A DNA stretch of 64,000 nt from CAKZYD01 sp039814715 (GCA_039814715.1 JBCCAR010000001.1:1-64000); one strand, 5' to 3'; shown: positions 17,412 to 26,320, counted from the first letter of the stretch. The notes: generated by a model from the letters alone, not told the origin. Made by a program: numbers and translations.

Positions 17412-18755
17412 ATGATCAAAAAAGTTCTCATTGCCAATCGCGGCGAGATTGCGCTGCGCATCCACCGCGCTTGCCGAGAAATGGGCATCAGTACGGTAGC
17501 CGTTCATTCACAAGCGGACGCAGGCGCAATGCATGTACGCCTGGCGGACGAGTCGGTCTGCATAGGACCGCCGCCGAGTGCTGAAAGTTATCTGAATATC
17601 GCCGCTATTATTTCAGCTGCTGAAATTTCAAACGCGGACGCGATCCATCCCGGCTATGGCTTCCTGTCAGAGAATGCGAATTTCTCAGAAATCGTCGACG
17701 CACACGGCATCGCGTTCATCGGCCCAACGGCGGATCATATTCGCGTCATGGGCGATAAAGTGGCTGCCAAAGAGACCATGATCAAGCTTGGGGTGCCAGT
17801 GGTCCCTGGTTCTGATGGCGCGGTTAATAGCGTCGAAGAGGCTGAAGCGATTGGCAAGGACATGGGCTACCCTGTCCTGATTAAAGCGGCAGCGGGCGGC
17901 GGCGGGCGCGGCATGCGCGTTGTCCATCATGCAAGCGAAATGGCAAGCGCATTTGGCCAAACCCGCAGCGAAGCGCGCGGCGCCTTTGGCGATGATACCG
18001 TGTACATTGAGAAGTACCTCAAAGCCCCGCGCCATATCGAATACCAAATCCTAGCCGACACCCACGGCAATGTGATCCATTTGGGCGAGCGCGATTGCTC
18101 GCTTCAGCGCCGCCACCAAAAGGTGCTAGAAGAAGCGCCCTCGCCTGTTTTGAGTGAAAAGCTGCGCGCAAAAATGGGGACCACCGTTGCGAACGCGATC
18201 CGCAAATTAGGCTATCGAGGCGCGGGCACCATAGAGTTCTTATACGAAAACGATACGTTCTACTTCATTGAAATGAACACGCGCCTGCAAGTTGAGCATC
18301 CTGTTACCGAGATGATCACAGGGCTCGATCTCGTCCGCGAACAAATCCGCGTCGCCTCCGGCGAGAAACTAAGCGTTACGCAGAAAGAGGTCACCTTATC
18401 AGGCCATGCGATTGAGTGCCGCATCAACGCAGAAGACCCAAAACTCTTTACGCCTTCCCCCGGCAAAGTGACTGAGTATCACCCGCCAGGCGGGCTTGAT
18501 GTTCGGGTCGATTCGGGCCTTTATGCAGGCTATACTGTGCCGCCTTACTACGACAGCCTGGTTGCGAAACTCATCGTCCACGGCAAAAATCGCAGTGATT
18601 GCATCATGCGGCTGCGCAGGGCTTTAGAAGAATTTGTTATTGGCGGGGTAAAAACCACTATTCCTCTGCATCAGGCATTGCTTGAGGATGAAAGCTTTTT
18701 AGAAGGCGACTATGACATTCATTGGCTCACAAAATTTCTTGAAAAACAGCCCTGA
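17412..18755 (+). CDS. accC: Biotin carboxylase subunit of acetyl-CoA carboxylase
   Basis: A 447-residue ATP-grasp enzyme that carboxylates biotin on AccB using bicarbonate and ATP. It has K-V-L-I-A-N-R-G-E-I-A-L-R, the HPGYGFLSEN segment, the glycine-rich ATP loop A-A-A-G-G-G-G-R-G-M-R, R-D-C-S-L-Q-R-R-H-Q-K and E-M-N-T-R-L-Q-V-E-H. The length is that of the stand-alone bacterial subunit. It sits between accB and aat with gaps of 4 and 6 bases, so it is clearly in one transcription unit. Confidence 0.96.
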   Translation: MIKKVLIANRGEIALRIHRACREMGISTVAVHSQADAGAMHVRLADESVCIGPPPSAESYLNIAAIISAAEISNADAIHPGYGFLSENANFSEIVDAHGIAFIGPTADHIRVMGDKVAAKETMIKLGVPVVPGSDGAVNSVEEAEAIGKDMGYPVLIKAAAGGGGRGMRVVHHASEMASAFGQTRSEARGAFGDDTVYIEKYLKAPRHIEYQILADTHGNVIHLGERDCSLQRRHQKVLEEAPSPVLSEKLRAKMGTTVANAIRKLGYRGAGTIEFLYENDTFYFIEMNTRLQVEHPVTEMITGLDLVREQIRVASGEKLSVTQKEVTLSGHAIECRINAEDPKLFTPSPGKVTEYHPPGGLDVRVDSGLYAGYTVPPYYDSLVAKLIVHGKNRSDCIMRLRRALEEFVIGGVKTTIPLHQALLEDESFLEGDYDIHWLTKFLEKQP

Positions 18756-18761
18756 CGCCGT

Positions 18762-19409
18762 GTGGAATTAACGACTGATCTTTTGCTCAAGGCGTATGCC
18801 AGCGGCCTCTTTCCCATGGCTGAAAATGCCCGGAGCAGAGACTTGTATTGGGTTGAGCCCAAGCACCGCGGTATCTTGCCGCTTGAAAGTGTCCACATAC
18901 CGCGCCGCCTCGCCAGAACGATTAAAAAAGCGCCCTATGAGGTGCGCTGCGATACCGCGTTTCGCGATGTGATGCGCCTGTGCGCGCAGCCTTTTAGCAA
19001 CCGCCAAGACACCTGGATAAACCCAGAAATATTGCGCCTTTATGGCGAGCTTCATGATATTGGCAGTGCCCATAGCGTCGAGTGCTGGTCAGGCGGCAAA
19101 CTTGTTGGCGGCCTTTACGGTGTGCGCATCGGCGGGGCTTTTTTTGGCGAAAGCATGTTTCACCGCGCGACCGATGCCTCGAAAATAGCGCTCATGTATC
19201 TGGTCGCCCGGCTGCGCGTTGGCGGCTTTCAATTGCTGGACACCCAGTTCACCACAGACCATCTGGAGCAGTTCGGCGTTATCGAGATTGCGCAGGAGGC
19301 CTATAAAGAGAGGCTCATGGACGTTCTGCCAACACAAGCCGACTTTTACCGGCTTTCGCCCAACGTATCGCCTGAGGTGGTTTTGCAGTCCGTGACCCAC
19401 AGATCATAA
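18762..19409 (+). CDS. aat: Leucyl/phenylalanyl-tRNA--protein transferase
   Basis: A 215-residue N-end rule enzyme that adds Leu or Phe from aminoacyl-tRNA to proteins with N-terminal Arg or Lys, marking them for ClpAPS degradation. The family signatures are L-L-L-K-A-Y-A-S-G-L-F-P-M-A, L-Y-W-V-E-P-K-H-R-G-I-L-P, the H-S-V-E-C-W core, F-F-G-E-S-M-F and Q-F-T-T-D-H-L. The start is a GTG six bases after the accC stop. Its 3' end overlaps the convergent DUF2155 gene by 64 bases. The accBC-aat-DUF2155 neighbourhood is common in alphaproteobacteria. Confidence 0.94.
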   Translation: MELTTDLLLKAYASGLFPMAENARSRDLYWVEPKHRGILPLESVHIPRRLARTIKKAPYEVRCDTAFRDVMRLCAQPFSNRQDTWINPEILRLYGELHDIGSAHSVECWSGGKLVGGLYGVRIGGAFFGESMFHRATDASKIALMYLVARLRVGGFQLLDTQFTTDHLEQFGVIEIAQEAYKERLMDVLPTQADFYRLSPNVSPEVVLQSVTHRS

Positions 19410-19744
19410 ACAGGATGCTCAAGCGCGTTGAGCGATGGTGAGGATGCAAACATCCACCCGCTGAAGACTTGCGTATCGCCCGGCTCGCCAGTCCGCTCTC
19501 TTATTTGCAAAAACGCGGACACTTCAGGGCGCTCAGTTGGCGGAGCCTTCTCGCACGTCTGCGCCGTGATCGTGAGCAGACCAAACCTGGCCGGTTCTTT
19601 GGTAGACACTTCAATCGTGCGCGCACGGCCGACAATTTTGTCAACGCCGCGCAAAACCACAAAGCGCTCTTGCTCTGGTGCTTGAGCTGCGGCAGTTACT
19701 GCAGCCGCGGCAAACGCTAAGAGACTAAAAACCCGAATCATCAT
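19346..19744 (-). CDS. DUF2155 domain protein, exported
   Basis: A 132-residue protein with an N-terminal signal peptide (about 1-21, ending A-A-A-Q-A). The DUF2155 core shows L-R-G-V-D-K-I-V-G-R-A-R-T-I-E-V, two cysteines (A-Q-T-C-E and T-D-C-K) and F-S-G-W-M-F-A-S-S-P-S-L-N-A-L-E-H-P-V-Y-D. The family is restricted largely to alphaproteobacteria and has no assigned function; an envelope role is suggested by the signal peptide and by mlaD next to it. Its ATG lies inside the 3' end of mlaD (20-base overlap), implying translational coupling. Its 3' end overlaps aat on the other strand. Confidence 0.88.
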   Translation of the reverse strand: MMIRVFSLLAFAAAAVTAAAQAPEQERFVVLRGVDKIVGRARTIEVSTKEPARFGLLTITAQTCEKAPPTERPEVSAFLQIRERTGEPGDTQVFSGWMFASSPSLNALEHPVYDLWVTDCKTTSGDTLGESR

Positions 19745-20192
19745 CGGACCCGCCCGACGCGAAAACCGCCCGGCTCACAAGATCAATCAAATCAACGGAG
19801 CCTTGGGTTTCAGAAAATGTATCGCCTGGCTGCAGCAATTCATCCGCTCCGCCAGGAATGATTTTCAAATAGCTGCCGCCAAGCAAGCCTTCGCTGGCAA
19901 TCTTAACGGCGCTATCTTCTGAAAGCGCGACGCTGTCATCGATCGTAAAATCGACCACGGCTTCAAAATTCCCCATGTCCAATTCTTGCGAGACGACTGT
20001 GCCCACCTTCACGCCAAAGACTTTCACATCTGAGCCAACGCTGAGACCGTCAATAGCGGTAAAACCAGCGCGGTAGACAGAGCCGCCACCAGCTGACAAG
20101 TCCGTGTTAGCGTAGACGTAAGAGACAAAAAAGCCCGCTACGACGACGACAATCAATCCGATGATTGCTTCGAGAACATTGCTCTTGGCCAT
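19725..20192 (-). CDS. mlaD: MlaD-type phospholipid transport substrate-binding protein
   Basis: A 155-residue inner-membrane-anchored periplasmic protein with an MCE domain. A single TM segment (about 10-30) is followed by the MCE signature Y-R-A-G-F-T-A-I-D-G-L-S-V-G-S-D-V-K-V-F-G and the E-G-L-L-G-G-S-Y-L-K-I pore-loop region. In the Mla pathway MlaD hexamers shuttle phospholipids between MlaC and the MlaFEB ABC transporter. MlaE and MlaF are not in the window, while a MlaC-like protein is encoded about 32 kb away. It is cotranscribed with the NDUFA12 gene (15 bases upstream) and DUF2155. Confidence 0.92.
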   Translation of the reverse strand: MAKSNVLEAIIGLIVVVVAGFFVSYVYANTDLSAGGGSVYRAGFTAIDGLSVGSDVKVFGVKVGTVVSQELDMGNFEAVVDFTIDDSVALSEDSAVKIASEGLLGGSYLKIIPGGADELLQPGDTFSETQGSVDLIDLVSRAVFASGGSDDDSGF

Positions 20193-20207
20193 ACGTTTGT
20201 CCCTACA

Positions 20208-20600
20208 TTAGCTCTCGGGCGACCAAGCTTCGTAGTCACCGCTAGACGTTTCGCGTGTGCCTGTACTGGCAAGCGATCCAGGCGGAAAATAGGCGCCATC
20301 TTTGCCCGTCAAATTCGGCACATGATCTTTTTCCCAAGATTTCACAACTGGTGGACGCTCACTTGGCGGCTCTGGGACCGTATAATGGAGCCAGGCATGC
20401 CATTCAGGTGGAATACGCGAGGCTTCAATTTCGCCATTATACATGACCCACCGGCGTTCTTGTTCGCCGCTACGTCGGCTGCGATAATAGCGATTGCCTT
20501 GGTCATCTTCGCCAACCTTATCGCCATGACGCCAGGTATGCAGGGCGGTGCCGACGGTCGAATCATGCCACCACGTGAAGATACGTGCGAAGACGCTCAT
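20208..20600 (-). CDS. NADH:ubiquinone oxidoreductase accessory subunit, NDUFA12 family
   Basis: A 130-residue homologue of the mitochondrial complex I subunit NDUFA12 (B17.2). It is a marker of alphaproteobacterial complex I. The pattern T-W-W-H-D-S-T-V-G-T, G-x-D-x-x-G-N-R-Y-Y, E-R-R-W-V-M-Y and P-P-E-W-H-A-W-L-H-Y is diagnostic. I prefer the ATG at 20600; a TTG at 20627 would add nine residues. It is the first gene of the NDUFA12-mlaD-DUF2155 run, so its promoter must lie in the region shared with nrdJ on the other strand. Confidence 0.92.
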   Translation of the reverse strand: MSVFARIFTWWHDSTVGTALHTWRHGDKVGEDDQGNRYYRSRRSGEQERRWVMYNGEIEASRIPPEWHAWLHYTVPEPPSERPPVVKSWEKDHVPNLTGKDGAYFPPGSLASTGTRETSSGDYEAWSPES

Positions 20601-21064
20601 GTGTTTTGCCTGTGTCCTTTGGGTCAAACCCTCTTGCCGCGTTCTACAACACTTTTCGAATATTTCCAGTTAAAGCGGTATGAAGCCGCAGGAAATAACA
20701 TTCTTCCATTTCATTCGACTCAAAATTTCTATGCCTCTTGTGTGCCAGGCGCTGTCAACCACAAGATATTGAAAAAACCTGTTGCGTTAACCATCGGTCT
20801 GCATACTATCTGTTGGGCGCTCCGGAGAGGCGCCCACCATATGTTGCGTATCTGTGACGGGTGTCCGCTGTTTTAAAGCAGCACCGGAGTTTGGAACAAC
20901 ATTTTATAGATTGGCACGGATTTCGGTCGGTGCGCAGCCTTCAAAAGAAGCCGCGTACAGACCTCAGGAGCAAAGTCTCTTAATTCCGCGCCTCACAGCA
21001 AACCCATGTGGGCCGCAATAAAGCAGGGCCCCACTGACGAGAACAAAATTAAGGGGCATTAGGA
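20601..21064. promoter_or_regulatory. Divergent control region between the NDUFA12 gene and nrdJ, with long nrdJ leader
   Basis: About 460 bases without a convincing gene. A possible plus-strand promoter is TTGCGT (20782-20787), a 16-base spacer and TACTAT (20804-20809). A 6-bp GC hairpin follows at 20815-20835. The remainder up to nrdJ would be a leader of more than 200 bases. No complete cobalamin riboswitch and no convincing NrdR box pair could be assembled by eye. Boundaries are those of the flanking genes; the functional parts are inferred. Confidence 0.4.
20815..20835 (+). other. GC hairpin in the nrdJ leader
   Basis: GGGCGC (20815-20820) pairs perfectly with GCGCCC (20830-20835) around a 9-base loop. 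No T-run follows, so it is not a simple terminator. It may be part of a structured leader of the ribonucleotide reductase gene. Confidence 0.4.
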
Positions 21065-24000
21065 ATGCGGATCAATCGGACATTTACCACGGCAGGCGAA
21101 ACACCATTTGCGGGCATAGAATTTCGCAAGGCCGTCAGTGAAATCCGCAATCCTAATGGGGAAACGATTTTCAAATTAGACGATATCGACGTTCCCGCGC
21201 GTTGGAGCCAAGTGGCTGTCGATATCATCGCGCAGAAATATTTCCGCAAGGCAGGCGTCGCAAAAGTGATGCGCCGGGTTGAAGAAACGACAGTTCCAAG
21301 CTGGCTGTGGCGCTCAGTACCCGATGACGATGCTATGGCCACAATGGCAGAAGAAGAACGCTTTGGCGGCGAGACAAGCGCGAAACAGGTGTTCCACCGC
21401 CTGGCAGGCGCATGGACATATTGGGGCTGGAAAGGCAACTATTTCAGCAGCGAAGAAGATGCCCGCTCCTATTACGATGAGCTTTGCTACATGCTTGCGC
21501 TGCAAATGTGCGCGCCCAACAGCCCGCAATGGTTTAACACAGGCCTGCACTGGGCATACGGTATCGATGGCCCAAGCCAAGGCCATTATTATGTCGACCA
21601 TGAAACCGGCGAGCTGACAAAATCAAATTCTGCCTATGAACATCCCCAGCCGCATGCCTGCTTTATTCAGTCTGTTTCTGACGACCTCGTCAATGAAGGC
21701 GGCATCATGGACCTTTGGACGCGCGAAGCACGCCTGTTCAAATATGGGTCAGGTACTGGCTCTAACTTTTCTAATATTCGCGGTGACGGCGAGCCTCTGT
21801 CAGGCGGCGGCAAATCCTCCGGCCTGATGAGTTTTTTGAAGATTGGCGACCGCGCTGCCGGTGCCATCAAGTCTGGCGGCACCACTCGCCGAGCAGCAAA
21901 GATGGTTGTTGTCGACATCGATCACCCCGACGTTGAAGCCTTCATTAACTGGAAAGTTTTGGAAGAACAGAAGGTTGCAGCTCTTGTTTCTGGCTCGAAG
22001 TTATGTGAGCAGCATCTCAACGCCGTGCTTACCGCCTGCATCAGCCAGCGCGACCTCCTTGGCGACAACGCCTACGAAGCGAAAAAGAACAAAGAGCTCA
22101 AAAAAGCCATACGCGACGCGCGCAAAGTCCTGGTGTCGGAAAATTATATCAAACGCGCCATTCAATTTGCCCAGCAAGGCTATACTAAGATTGAGTTTGA
22201 GACCTACAATACAGATTGGGACTCAGATGCCTATCTGACCGTTGCTGGCCAGAATTCAAACAACACGGTCCGCGTGACCGATGAATTTATGCAGGCCATC
22301 TTTGATGATGGCGATTGGACGTTGTCACCGCGTGTCCGCGGCGACGAAAAAACCATAAAGGCACGTGACCTTTGGGACCAAATCGGCCTCGCTGCATGGC
22401 AGTGCGCCGACCCGGGGTTGCAGTTCCATACGACAATAAACGATTGGCACACCTGCCCAAGCGCTGGCCCAATTCGCGCGTCTAATCCGTGCTCAGAATA
22501 CATGTTTCTAGACGATACCGCCTGCAATCTCGCGTCGCTGAACCTGCTCACATTCGTCGACGACGATGGGGTCTTTAACACCCAGCAGTTTGAGCATGGC
22601 GTAAGGCTTTGGACCATTGTCTTAGAAATTTCGGTGCTGATGGCGCAGTTCCCCTCCCCTCAGATTGCTGAGCTGTCCTACCGCTACCGCACCCTTGGCT
22701 TAGGCTACGCCAATATCGGCGGGCTCTTGATGTCGTCTGGGATCAGCTATGACAGTGATGAAGGCCGCGCCATTTGCGGGGCTATCACAGCGATCCTAAC
22801 TGGTACGAGCTATGCGACATCGGCTGAGATGGCGGGCGAACTGGGCACATTCCCTGGTTATGCTGAGAACGCAGACAACATGCTACGCGTCATGCGCAAT
22901 CACCGCCGCGCAGCCAAAGGTCTCGATGAAGGCTATGAAGGCCTGAACACAGACCCCGTTCCCTTGCGGCACCATCACTGCCCAGACCAGAACTTAGTCA
23001 AAGCGGCAACACAGGCTTGGGACCGGGCTCTGGAACTGGGCGAAGATAATGGCTACCGCAACGCACAGGCCACAGTGATCGCTCCAACAGGCACCATTGG
23101 ATTGGTCATGGACTGCGACACGACAGGCATTGAACCTGACTTTGCTTTGGTGAAGTTTAAAAAGCTCGCTGGTGGCGGCTATTTTAAGATCATCAACCGC
23201 GTGGTCCCCAAAGCGCTGCAAACACTCGGCTATGACGACGCGCATATCGCCGAGATCATCGATTATGCCGTCGGCCATGGAACGCTAGTAAACGCACCGG
23301 GCGTCAACCATGCCAGCTTGAAAGAGAAAGGCTTTACGCCGGAACTTCTAGACAGCGTTGAAAGCCAGCTAGAAAGCGCATTCGATATCAAATTTGTATT
23401 CAATCCTTGGACACTGGGTGAAACCTTCTGCAAAGACACACTGGGCTTAACCAGTGAACAGCTGGCCAACCCTGCCTTAGATATCCTGTCGGAAGTCGGA
23501 TTTTCGAAACAAGACATCGACGCAGCCAATGAATATTGCTGCGGAACCATGACGTTAGAAGGCGCGCCGCACTTGAAAGAAGAACATTTAGCCGTGTTCG
23601 ACTGCGCAAACCCGTGCGGTAAAATTGGCAAACGAGCTCTCTCTTGGGAAAGTCACATCCTTATGCTTGCCGCCGCGCAGCCCTTTATTTCTGGCGCCAT
23701 TTCCAAAACTATCAACATGCCCAATGATGCGACGGTTGAGGATTGCAATAAGGCCTATGAGCTGAGCTGGAAACTGGCACTCAAAGCCAATGCGCTCTAC
23801 CGCGATGGCTCTAAACTGTCTCAGCCGCTATCGGCATCCTTGCTCGATGACGAAGACTTAGAAGACATGGAAGAGGTCGCCGATGCGCCCCAGGCTGAAA
23901 AAGCTCAGGTCATTGCCGAACGGATCGTTGAGCGCATTGTTGAGAAGGAAGTTGAACGCGCGCACCGCGATAAGCTTCCACAGCGCCGTAAAGGCTATAC

Positions 24001-24760
24001 CCAAAAAGCCATTGTCGGCGGCCACAAAGTCTATCTGCGGACAGGCGAGTATGAGGATGGCAGCCTGGGCGAAATTTTCATCGATATGCATAAAGAAGGC
24101 GCTGCCTTCCGTAGCTTGATGAACAACTTTGCCATCGCCGTCTCCATCGGTCTGCAATACGGCGTTCCCGTAGAAGAGTTCGTCGACGCGTACGTGTTCA
24201 CGCGCTTTGAGCCATCTGGGATGGTTGAAGGCAACGACACCATCAAGATGGCAACATCCGTCCTGGACTACATCTTCCGCGAGATAGCGATCAGCTATCT
24301 CGGCCGCAATGACCTGGCCCATGCGCAGCCACAAGACTTGCAAGTCGATGCCCTAGGCTCGGGAGTACGCGGCGGCGGCAAAGAGAAGATGGACGATACC
24401 GCCAGCAACGAAGCACAAGAGGCCTTGTCTAAGGTTATGAATTTAGCCTCCTCTGGCTTTACGCGCGGCACCAATCTTTTTGTTATGCAGCCCAAAACCA
24501 AAAAAACAGAAACAGTCGTGGAAGCAGAAGAAACTGAAATGCGCGCCGCGTCAGGCGGCAGTGCAACCACCACCCATGTGTCCGTCAGCACGTCTGAAGA
24601 AACCGGCGGCGGCGATAGCGCACTTGCCGTCCAGCGCTACCAGGCACGCATAAAGGGCTATGAAGGCGATGCTTGCAGCAATTGCGGCCAATTCACATTG
24701 GTTCGTAACGGCACATGCATGAAATGCGATAGCTGCGGAGAGACCAGTGGCTGTTCATAA
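21065..24760 (+). CDS. nrdJ: Vitamin B12-dependent (class II) ribonucleoside-diphosphate reductase
   Basis: A 1231-residue adenosylcobalamin-dependent reductase that makes deoxynucleotides regardless of oxygen. The catalytic core has M-C-A-P-N-S-P-Q-W-F-N-T-G-L, S-G-T-G-S-N-F-S, S-N-P-C-S-E-Y-M-F-L-D-D-T-A-C-N-L-A-S-L-N and A-P-T-G-T-I-G. The C-terminal zinc ribbon has cysteines at 1204, 1207, 1218, 1221, 1224 and 1230, and probably relays redox equivalents. A Glu/Lys/Arg-rich segment about 940-975 looks like a charged linker before the conserved tail. Length fits the long alphaproteobacterial form. ATG follows an AATTAAGGGG-type site. It is monocistronic, with a long leader and a strong terminator. 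Confidence 0.95.
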   Translation: MRINRTFTTAGETPFAGIEFRKAVSEIRNPNGETIFKLDDIDVPARWSQVAVDIIAQKYFRKAGVAKVMRRVEETTVPSWLWRSVPDDDAMATMAEEERFGGETSAKQVFHRLAGAWTYWGWKGNYFSSEEDARSYYDELCYMLALQMCAPNSPQWFNTGLHWAYGIDGPSQGHYYVDHETGELTKSNSAYEHPQPHACFIQSVSDDLVNEGGIMDLWTREARLFKYGSGTGSNFSNIRGDGEPLSGGGKSSGLMSFLKIGDRAAGAIKSGGTTRRAAKMVVVDIDHPDVEAFINWKVLEEQKVAALVSGSKLCEQHLNAVLTACISQRDLLGDNAYEAKKNKELKKAIRDARKVLVSENYIKRAIQFAQQGYTKIEFETYNTDWDSDAYLTVAGQNSNNTVRVTDEFMQAIFDDGDWTLSPRVRGDEKTIKARDLWDQIGLAAWQCADPGLQFHTTINDWHTCPSAGPIRASNPCSEYMFLDDTACNLASLNLLTFVDDDGVFNTQQFEHGVRLWTIVLEISVLMAQFPSPQIAELSYRYRTLGLGYANIGGLLMSSGISYDSDEGRAICGAITAILTGTSYATSAEMAGELGTFPGYAENADNMLRVMRNHRRAAKGLDEGYEGLNTDPVPLRHHHCPDQNLVKAATQAWDRALELGEDNGYRNAQATVIAPTGTIGLVMDCDTTGIEPDFALVKFKKLAGGGYFKIINRVVPKALQTLGYDDAHIAEIIDYAVGHGTLVNAPGVNHASLKEKGFTPELLDSVESQLESAFDIKFVFNPWTLGETFCKDTLGLTSEQLANPALDILSEVGFSKQDIDAANEYCCGTMTLEGAPHLKEEHLAVFDCANPCGKIGKRALSWESHILMLAAAQPFISGAISKTINMPNDATVEDCNKAYELSWKLALKANALYRDGSKLSQPLSASLLDDEDLEDMEEVADAPQAEKAQVIAERIVERIVEKEVERAHRDKLPQRRKGYTQKAIVGGHKVYLRTGEYEDGSLGEIFIDMHKEGAAFRSLMNNFAIAVSIGLQYGVPVEEFVDAYVFTRFEPSGMVEGNDTIKMATSVLDYIFREIAISYLGRNDLAHAQPQDLQVDALGSGVRGGGKEKMDDTASNEAQEALSKVMNLASSGFTRGTNLFVMQPKTKKTETVVEAEETEMRAASGGSATTTHVSVSTSEETGGGDSALAVQRYQARIKGYEGDACSNCGQFTLVRNGTCMKCDSCGETSGCS

Positions 24761-24784
24761 ATCCCTCGCCTAAAGCGGTTAAGG

Positions 24785-24822
24785 AAGGCGAATGAGCGAT
24801 TGTCTCATTCGCCTTTCTCTTT
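24785..24822 (+). terminator. Rho-independent terminator of nrdJ
   Basis: A perfect 12-bp stem AAGGCGAATGAG (24785-24796) / CTCATTCGCCTT (24804-24815) with a 7-base loop is followed by a pyrimidine-rich, T-rich tail. It lies 25 bases after the nrdJ stop and separates nrdJ from the H1-like gene. Confidence 0.88.
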
Positions 24823-24862
24823 ATTGTGGGGTTGGGATACTCTTTTATAGAAGGAACGCGCT

Positions 24863-25657
24863 GTGAGTGACGAAACGCCAAAGCCAGCCGAGGGTGACGC
24901 GAACCAAGCAAAGCCGGTGCCTTCAAAGTCCACTTCCGCAAAACCGTCTGCTAGCAAGGCCAGCACGGCTGCAAAACCGAAGGCAAGTGCTGCTAAGAAG
25001 CCGGCCACACGGCGCAAAACGCCAGCGAAGACCGCGGCGACCACAAGGTCCGTTCAGCGCAGCACTAAAGCCACTGCAAAAGAGCCAACGAAGTCAGCCG
25101 CTACAGGTACCCCGGGAGCCAAACCGAAACCAGCAGCGACAAAAGCAGCCAACAAAACCAAACCAGCGCCTAAAACAGAGCAGGCCCCTCTTAAGAAGGG
25201 TCCAACAAAAAAACCGGCTACGACGAAGACCCAAGCAACAAAACCTTCTCCAGCAGCAGCGCGAAAAAAACCGGCAGCCCCTAAAAAGCCAGCGCCGCAG
25301 ACCAAAACTGCCGCCAAACCGGCCCCAAGTGCAGCCGCTGCGAAAACGGCAAGCGACACGGCTACCGCGCCGCAAAACGCAGACACGCCAGCAGACTATG
25401 GGCCGCTTGATGCTGCGGAAGTTATTTTCTACGCCTTTGGCACCATGTTTTTCTTACTCCTGGGTCTAGCCGCGTTAACGGGGCTGCTGGTGCTGAATTT
25501 TATTCACAACACTGTGCTTCGTCAGTCAGATGGGCTTAAAAGCCTGCGCGGTCAGCTTGAGCAGTATCTCTCCCAAATTGCTGCATATTCAGCTGACCCG
25601 GATGCGCCAGCACCATTCCCATTTTCTAAATTTCCAAGCGACTCCAGCTCGAAATAG
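24863..25657 (+). CDS. Lys/Ala/Pro-rich histone H1-like protein with one transmembrane segment
   Basis: A 264-residue protein from a GTG preceded by AGAAGGA. Residues 1-165 are built almost wholly of Lys, Ala, Pro, Thr and Ser in K-P-A / A-A-K-K-P type repeats, like the tails of bacterial H1-like proteins. A short acidic hinge (about 172-186) leads to one hydrophobic segment (187-212) and a 50-residue tail with a short possible coiled coil (L-K-S-L-R-G-Q-L-E-Q-Y-L). The basic part would bind nucleic acid or another polyanion such as polyphosphate, and the helix would hold it at the membrane. Topology is uncertain because the residues after the helix are also basic. Low-complexity composition prevents a family call. 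The other reading frames here are shadows. Confidence 0.75.
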   Translation: MSDETPKPAEGDANQAKPVPSKSTSAKPSASKASTAAKPKASAAKKPATRRKTPAKTAATTRSVQRSTKATAKEPTKSAATGTPGAKPKPAATKAANKTKPAPKTEQAPLKKGPTKKPATTKTQATKPSPAAARKKPAAPKKPAPQTKTAAKPAPSAAAAKTASDTATAPQNADTPADYGPLDAAEVIFYAFGTMFFLLLGLAALTGLLVLNFIHNTVLRQSDGLKSLRGQLEQYLSQIAAYSADPDAPAPFPFSKFPSDSSSK

Positions 25658-25849
25658 AGGTGCAGCTCAATCTCATCGCCATGATGAGGGCGCGTGCGAT
25701 GCCCCGAAAAGCCAATATTTTGTGTGTTTGCCCTCACTTTGGTTTCTTCAACAAAGCGGCATAGTCGCTTGTTCAAGTCATTGAGCCAAGCCGCGCAGCA
25801 GCGCATTTGAATGTGCAGACAAGAACCATAGAGTTGCACCTCAAGTATT

Positions 25850-26320
25850 CTATACGTCATTTCGAACACACCCTTCCGCGCCAGACACGCCAGTGCGTGG
25901 CTCATTCGTGAAATGCATGGCTTTAGCCTGATGCATTAAAGTAGATTCACATGGCAGCTTTTCACGCCCGCGCGGCGCAGCAGGCGTTGCTACTGCGAGC
26001 CACATGATCAAGGCGCGGCGAACGGTATCGCGAGACCACCCATGGCGCCTACGGAACCGCCGATCGATGGCTTTGAAAGGCACTGCGTCACACATCACTT
26101 GATACACAGGACCACAGGCCAAAGATTGGGACTGGAGATCATGGTACCACCGCGCAAAGCGCGCCTCTACAGCACAGCGTTTGGTTAGCGAAGCCTGTGA
26201 TGAAACAAGACACGCCAAGCTATCTGACAAATTCCGAAGTGCTGCCATTTCAAAAGCAGACAGCGCAGCATTTGCTCGTCGTCGGCATCCTGACTTTCTA
26301 GAAGAGTGTATGGGCGTCAT
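25850..26320 (-). CDS. Hypothetical protein with basic helix-turn-helix-like segment
   Basis: A 156-residue frame from an ATG with GGAG about 11 bases upstream. Its middle, A-R-W-Y-H-D-L-Q then A-I-D-R-R-F-R-R-R-H-G-W-S-R-D-T-V-R-R-A-L, resembles a small Arg-rich helix-turn-helix. I do not recognise the family. The N- and C-terminal parts are of lower quality and cysteine-rich, so it may be a decayed gene or a wrong start. It lies in a gene-poor stretch between the H1-like gene and the small divergent regulators. Confidence 0.4.
   Translation of the reverse strand: MTPIHSSRKSGCRRRANAALSAFEMAALRNLSDSLACLVSSQASLTKRCAVEARFARWYHDLQSQSLACGPVYQVMCDAVPFKAIDRRFRRRHGWSRDTVRRALIMWLAVATPAAPRGREKLPCESTLMHQAKAMHFTNEPRTGVSGAEGCVRNDV

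Noticed and set aside
20759..20816. NrdR-box-like sequences (ACAAGATATTG and CATACTATCTG) before nrdJ
   Set aside because: Neither matches the palindromic 16-base consensus well and their spacing does not fit the usual helical phasing.
20936..21050. Possible cobalamin riboswitch upstream of nrdJ (AGCC...CAGACCT resembling a B12 box at about 20950-20975, and CCCACTGACGAG at about 21030)
   Set aside because: The elements are in the wrong order, the GGGAA and GCCACTG core motifs are missing, and insertions break the B12 box. Not enough for a call without a covariance model.
24867..25469. A 200-residue Arg/Gln-rich frame inside the H1-like gene
   Set aside because: It is a shifted-frame shadow of the Lys/Ala/Pro repeats; the frame with the membrane helix and good start is the real one.
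25552..25905. A 117-residue minus-strand frame overlapping the end of the H1-like gene
   Set aside because: It overlaps the neighbouring coding region by about 105 bases, is rich in cysteine and histidine without a pattern, and has a weak ribosome-binding site. Possibly a decayed gene, but not supportable.
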